Of a DNA stretch of 64,000 nucleotides, positions 58,345-64,000 are shown in pieces. A program made the position numbers and the translations under genes. Location of the stretch: the NCBI GenBank assembly GCA_964412195.1, contig CAYPNP010000006.1:143861-207860 (forward strand), read 5' to 3'. Under the pieces are notes generated by a model. The model searched no databases. It was not told the DNA's origin and worked only from the letters and a program-made list of their open reading frames with translations. Source of the DNA: CAYPNP01 sp964412195 (GTDB lineage: Bacteria > Acidobacteriota > JAAYUB01). Positions within the stretch are counted from its first letter, which is position 1. Every line of letters begins with the position of its first letter.

Positions 58345-61116
58345 ATGGGTCCGAAGCGGAAACTGATCCCGAGGGGGGATTCCTCGCCGTCGTCCGCGCC
58401 TTCCCCGGCGAATGACAAGTTCGGCGGAGGATTTCCAACCCACGATTCCGACTGGCGCGAGCTGGCCGAACGATACCGCTCCATGGTGGAGCAGATCAGC
58501 GACTGGATCTGGGAAATCGACTCCGACGGGACATACACCTACGTCAGCCCGGCCGTCACCCACATCCTCGGATACACTCGGGAAGAATTGATCGGGAAAT
58601 CCCCGTTCGACCTGATGCCGCCGGAAGAGGCCGCGCGGGTCTCCGGACTGGTGCGGGAGGCGATGGCCGAAGGCAAGGCGCTGGTCCATCTCCTGAACTT
58701 CAACCGGCACCGGGACGGTCACCTGGTGGCGCTGGAGACCAACGGCTTCCCGGTCCGGGGCGCCGACGGCCGACTGCGGGGATACCTGGGAGTCGACCGC
58801 GACGTGACCGACCGCCAGCGGGCCGAGGAGGCGCGGGCCCGCAGCGAGGCGCAGTACCGCATCCTCTTCGAGCAGGCGGTGGACGGGATCGTCGTAGACG
58901 ATCCGGACGGCCGGCTCATCGAAGTCAACGGCAAGGCCTGCTCCATGACGGGGTATGCCCGAGAAGACTTGATCGGCCGGCATATCTCCATGCTCTTCCC
59001 CCCCGAGGAGCTGGCCAGGGAACCCCTCCGGTTCGACCTGATGGCGAAGGGCGAGGAAGTCGTCCGGGAGCGGCCTCTGCTCCGCAAGGACGGTTCCCGG
59101 ATCCTGGCGGAGCTTCACAGCCGGCGGACGCCGGACGGCAACTTCCACACCATCCTGACCGACATCTCGGCCCGGAAGCAGACCGAGGAAGACCTCCGCC
59201 GAAGCGAAGGCCGGCTCCGCAGCATTTTCCGCGCCGCGCCCGTCGGCATCGGCGTCGCCGTAAACCGTGTGATCATGGAGGTCAACGAGCGACTCTGCGA
59301 CATGCTGGGCTACACCGCCGGGGAACTGGTCCGGCTAGACGCCCGGGTCCTTTACCCCACCGCCGAAGAGTACGAGGCGGTCGGCCGGATCAAGTACCGG
59401 CAGATCGAGGAGACCGGCGCGGGTCTGGTGGAAACCCGCTGGCGCAGGAAAGACGGAACCATCCTCGACATCGTGCTCAGCTCGGCGCCGATCGAGCCGG
59501 GAAACCTGGCCGCGGGGGTGACCTTCACTGCGCTGGATATCACGGAGCGCAAGCGGGCGGAGGTCGCCCTCCGGGAGAGCGAAGAGAGGTACCGGAGCGT
59601 CTACGAAACCGCCCCCATCGCCTTCGTCCTCTGGGACACCGACTATCGGGTCATCGATTGGAATCGGCACGCCGAGCGCATCTTCGGCTGGCCCAAGGTC
59701 GAGGTCCTGGGAAAGAGCATCTTCGAGTTTCTCATCCCGCCCGACGCCCATCTTCAGGTAGGCGAGGTGGTGGGGCGGGTTCTGCAGGGGGAGCTGCCCA
59801 GCCACAGCGTGAACCGGAACCTGACCCGAGACGGGCGAACCCTCCTCTGCGAATGGCACAATGCCATCCGGCTCGACGGCCATGGCCGAATCGTCGGGGT
59901 CACCTCGATCGGCGCCGACATCACCGAGCAGCGCCGGCTCGAGGAGAAGGTCCAGCAGACCCAGCGGCTGGAGAGCCTGGGCATCCTCGCCGGCGGCATC
60001 GCGCACGACTTCAACAACCTGCTGATGGCGGTGCTGGGCCACGCCGACCTGGCCCGGCGGGCCCTCTCCCCCCTGGCCCCCGGGCAGGAGAACCTGGACG
60101 AGATCATCCAGGCCGCCCGCCGCGCCGCGGACCTGTGCCGGCAGATGCTGGCCTACTCCGGCCGGGGCCGCTTCCTGATCGAGCCGGTAGACGTCCGCAT
60201 CCTGGTGGAGGAAATGGTCCACCTGCTGCGCACCTCCATCTCCAAGAAAGCCAGCCTGCAGCTCCAGCTCGAAGGTGGATTGCCGCCCATCGAGGCCGAC
60301 GCCAGCCAGATCCGGCAGGTGGTCATGAACCTGGTCCTGAACGCCTCGGAGGCCCTGGGGGACCGCGAGGGCGCCATCGCCGTCACTGCGGGGCGGCGGT
60401 GGTGCGAGCCGGACTTTTTCCAGGACACGTACCTGGCCGAGGACCTCCCCGGCGGCGAATACGTCTGCATCGAGGTGGCGGACACCGGGTGCGGCATGGA
60501 CGCGGAGACCATCGGGCGCCTTTTCGAGCCCTTCTTCACCACCAAGTTCACCGGGCGGGGCCTGGGCCTGGCCGCCGTGCTGGGGATCGTCCGCGGGCAC
60601 AAGGGGGCGCTGACGGTGGAGAGCCGGCCCGGCCTGGGCTCCACGTTCCGCATTTACTTCCCGGCGAAGGCCCCGGCCCGGGCGGCGACCGGCCTGTCCG
60701 CGGACGCCCCGCGCGCCTGGACCGGCGCCGGCGAGACCGTGCTGCTGGTGGACGACGAGGAGACCATCCGCTCGCTGGGGATCCAGATGCTGCGGGCGCT
60801 CGGGCTGGAGGCCCTGACCGCGGCCGACGGCGCCGAGGCGGTCCGGCTGTACCGGGAGCGGGGGGCCGGAATCGCCTGCGTGCTGGTGGACCTGACCATG
60901 CCGCGGATGGACGGCGTGGAGACGCTTCACGCGCTGCGGGCGCTGAACCCGGCCGTGCGGATCATCCTGTCCAGCGGCTACACCGAACAGGAGATGGCCG
61001 AGCGCTTCCCCGGTCCGGGCCCCGACGGATTCATCCAGAAGCCCTATACTCTCGACATCCTGCGCGACGCGGTGCGCACGGTCCTGCCGGGCGGTCCGGC
61101 GCCAAGCGGCAAGTAG
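58345..61116 (+). CDS. PAS-domain hybrid histidine kinase
   Basis: 923 residues from the ATG at 58345, which has GGAGG 5 nt upstream (an ATG at 58330 precedes that site). Four PAS domains (about 42-155, 165-285, 290-405, 410-530; GYTREELIGKS, GYAREDLIGRH, GYTAGELVRLD, GWPKVEVLGKS) are followed by the dimerisation helix with the phospho-His in GIAHDFNNLL (about 553). The ATP-binding domain has NLVLNASEAL, DTGCGM and a FEPFFTTKF-GRGLGL loop, and a C-terminal receiver (about 785-915) has the acceptor Asp in VLVDLTMPRMDG (about 849) and the PYTL Lys-Pro region. No membrane span, so it is a soluble sensor. No response regulator gene is adjacent. Confidence 0.93.
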   Translation: MGPKRKLIPRGDSSPSSAPSPANDKFGGGFPTHDSDWRELAERYRSMVEQISDWIWEIDSDGTYTYVSPAVTHILGYTREELIGKSPFDLMPPEEAARVSGLVREAMAEGKALVHLLNFNRHRDGHLVALETNGFPVRGADGRLRGYLGVDRDVTDRQRAEEARARSEAQYRILFEQAVDGIVVDDPDGRLIEVNGKACSMTGYAREDLIGRHISMLFPPEELAREPLRFDLMAKGEEVVRERPLLRKDGSRILAELHSRRTPDGNFHTILTDISARKQTEEDLRRSEGRLRSIFRAAPVGIGVAVNRVIMEVNERLCDMLGYTAGELVRLDARVLYPTAEEYEAVGRIKYRQIEETGAGLVETRWRRKDGTILDIVLSSAPIEPGNLAAGVTFTALDITERKRAEVALRESEERYRSVYETAPIAFVLWDTDYRVIDWNRHAERIFGWPKVEVLGKSIFEFLIPPDAHLQVGEVVGRVLQGELPSHSVNRNLTRDGRTLLCEWHNAIRLDGHGRIVGVTSIGADITEQRRLEEKVQQTQRLESLGILAGGIAHDFNNLLMAVLGHADLARRALSPLAPGQENLDEIIQAARRAADLCRQMLAYSGRGRFLIEPVDVRILVEEMVHLLRTSISKKASLQLQLEGGLPPIEADASQIRQVVMNLVLNASEALGDREGAIAVTAGRRWCEPDFFQDTYLAEDLPGGEYVCIEVADTGCGMDAETIGRLFEPFFTTKFTGRGLGLAAVLGIVRGHKGALTVESRPGLGSTFRIYFPAKAPARAATGLSADAPRAWTGAGETVLLVDDEETIRSLGIQMLRALGLEALTAADGAEAVRLYRERGAGIACVLVDLTMPRMDGVETLHALRALNPAVRIILSSGYTEQEMAERFPGPGPDGFIQKPYTLDILRDAVRTVLPGGPAPSGK

Positions 61117-61154
61117 TAGAGGGAATGGAAGCGGGGGACTGGCTTCCTGAAATC

Positions 61155-61190
61155 TGAACGCTGAACATCGAACTTTGAACGTTGAACGGC
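61155..61190. repeat. J-type tandem words
   Basis: Tandem tgaacgctgaacatcgaac / tttgaacgttgaacg words about 40 bp after the histidine kinase stop codon. The stretch 61191-61300 shows nothing else. Confidence 0.7.
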
Positions 61191-61304
61191 AATCCGGGAT
61201 CCATCCGGAAGTGAAACAATTTTACTATTCCCTGCGGAACGGGCATTTGCCCGGTGTATTGCCTGCCGCCGGCCCGTTGCCTGCGAACACAGCTATTCCT
61301 TATT

Positions 61305-61331
61305 GATAATTATTCTTTCAAGATAATTATT
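61305..61331. promoter_or_regulatory. Candidate PerR/Fur operator
   Basis: Two copies of GATAATTATT (61305-61314 and 61322-61331), each with the self-complementary core ATAATTAT, in a sharply AT-rich island. Centre-to-centre distance is 17 bp. The composition resembles Fur/PerR boxes. It lies just upstream of the gene's -35 box. Confidence 0.55.
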
Positions 61332-61332
61332 A

Positions 61333-61361
61333 TTGACAAAACTATCCCTTTAAGGCAAAAT
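61333..61361 (+). promoter_or_regulatory. Promoter of the PerR-type gene
   Basis: TTGACA (61333-61338, perfect), a 17-nt spacer, CAAAAT (61356-61361, 4/6). Transcription would start about 61367-61369, at the ATG itself, implying a leaderless message; this fits the absence of a good Shine-Dalgarno. Confidence 0.6.
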
Positions 61362-61367
61362 CAGCAC

Positions 61368-61826
61368 ATGAACACGGGCCATTCTCATCCCGGTGCGGCA
61401 TCCCGGCTTCAGCAGATGGTGGAAAAGCTGCGGGAGCGAGATTTCCGCATCACGCCCCAGCGGCTGGCGGTGCTTGAAGCGATCGCGGCCAGCGAGGACC
61501 ATCCCAGCGTGGAGATGATCTACGAGCAGGTCCGGGCCCGGTTCCCCACGACGAGCCTGGCGACGGTGTACAAGACCGTGGCCCTGCTCAAGGACCTGCA
61601 GGAGGTCCTGGAACTCGGCTTCCCGGACCGGGGCAACCGGTACGACGCGCTCCGGCCGTACCCGCACCCGCACCTGATCTGCACGCGGTGCGGCGCGATC
61701 ATCGATCCGGACCTGAGCACCCTGCACGACCTGACCCGGGAGGTTGCCACGGAGACGGGATTCCGGATCCTTACCCACCGACTGGACTTTTTCGGAATCT
61801 GTCGGAAATGCCAGGGGGGCGATTGA
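61368..61826 (+). CDS. perR: Fur family regulator, PerR type
   Basis: 152 residues. An N-terminal winged helix (about 20-85: FRITPQRLAVLEAIAASEDH, TTSLATVYKTVALLKDLQ) is followed by the metal-sensing dimerisation domain. Two CxxC pairs (ICTRCG and ICRKCQ) form the structural zinc site seen in PerR. PerR senses peroxide by metal-catalysed oxidation of His and represses katG/ahpC-type genes. The gene lies directly upstream of katG (about 100 bp), which supports the PerR assignment over Fur. An alternative would be a general Fur. The start ATG has no strong ribosome site but a promoter placed for a leaderless transcript. Confidence 0.82.
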   Translation: MNTGHSHPGAASRLQQMVEKLRERDFRITPQRLAVLEAIAASEDHPSVEMIYEQVRARFPTTSLATVYKTVALLKDLQEVLELGFPDRGNRYDALRPYPHPHLICTRCGAIIDPDLSTLHDLTREVATETGFRILTHRLDFFGICRKCQGGD

Positions 61827-61868
61827 TCGGCGCCCGGCACGTCCCGACCCTTCGGACCTGCCAGGCGG

Positions 61869-61890
61869 GCGCCGCCGGGGACGGCGGCGC
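61869..61890. other. Hairpin between perR and katG
   Basis: GCGCCGCC-ggggac-GGCGGCGC: perfect 8-bp stem, no T-tract. Could be an RNA-processing or stability element, or a weak attenuator for katG. Confidence 0.4.
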
Positions 61891-61925
61891 GAATTAAGAA
61901 ATCATCTTAAAAGGAGGCAAACGGT

Positions 61926-64000
<2,075 letters not shown>

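Overview
The window is GC-rich DNA (by eye well above 60% G+C) from a bacterial chromosome. Strong Shine-Dalgarno sequences and alternative TTG/GTG starts are common. I infer an Acidobacteriota-like organism: five Hanks-type Ser/Thr kinases with TolB-like, TPR or beta-propeller sensor parts, three giant tricorn-like S41 peptidases, an S9 peptidase, AsmA, PEGA and secreted M4/LRR proteins. No rRNA or ribosomal protein marker is present, so the phylum is an inference. I saw no tRNA, rRNA or CRISPR array.

Layout. 1-2.3 kb: the 3' part of an rtcB RNA ligase gene, then an ECF sigma factor with a small membrane protein (probable anti-sigma) on the minus strand, facing away from a three-helix membrane protein. 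The shared control region carries an 11-bp perfect palindrome that reads as two mirror-image ECF-type promoters. 2.8-10.7 kb: an AsmA-like protein and a 1931-residue secreted protein with about 28 plant-type leucine-rich repeats. 11-14.6 kb: S9 peptidase and cupin. 14.9-21.9 kb: two tricorn-like peptidases. 22.6-38.5 kb: a signalling region with five kinases, a PEGA protein, a small Cys-rich ORF, an XRE regulator and a secreted protein. 38.9-41.3 kb: an RsmB-like rRNA methyltransferase and a RAYT (Y1) transposase element. 41.5-45.4 kb: an operon of a degenerate M16 peptidase homologue, a thioesterase and a SpoIIE/PP2C phosphatase. 45.8-49.1 kb: the third tricorn-like peptidase. 49.4-54.0 kb: a tight operon of an Hsp70-like protein and two membrane-anchored HEAT-repeat proteins. 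54.5-57.4 kb: a thermolysin-type M4 peptidase. 57.8-61.1 kb: a YkgJ-type protein and a PAS hybrid histidine kinase. 61.4-64 kb: a PerR-type Fur regulator followed by katG, which runs off the end.

The most unusual feature is between the genes. Nearly every gap is filled by composite repeats built from a small set of short tandem words, written here as A = (attacgagcac), B = (gcagaggcgcag), C = (acgcggat) hairpins, D = (accggtg), E = a mosaic of about 130 bp, F = (cggacggggacgtccg), G = (attcaccg), H = (gcggatt), I = (gatcggac), J = (gaacgttg) and K = (ccatggtc). The words recur in conserved order and in both orientations, and sometimes start inside the stop codon of the preceding gene. Two further dispersed families are REP-like: paired hairpins flanking the RAYT transposase gene (with a transposase-less relative at 22.1 kb) and paired GTAG-headed hairpins at 22.5, 33.7 and 40.3 kb.

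Functionally, the window is dominated by envelope and secreted proteolysis, Ser/Thr phospho-signalling and peroxide defence.
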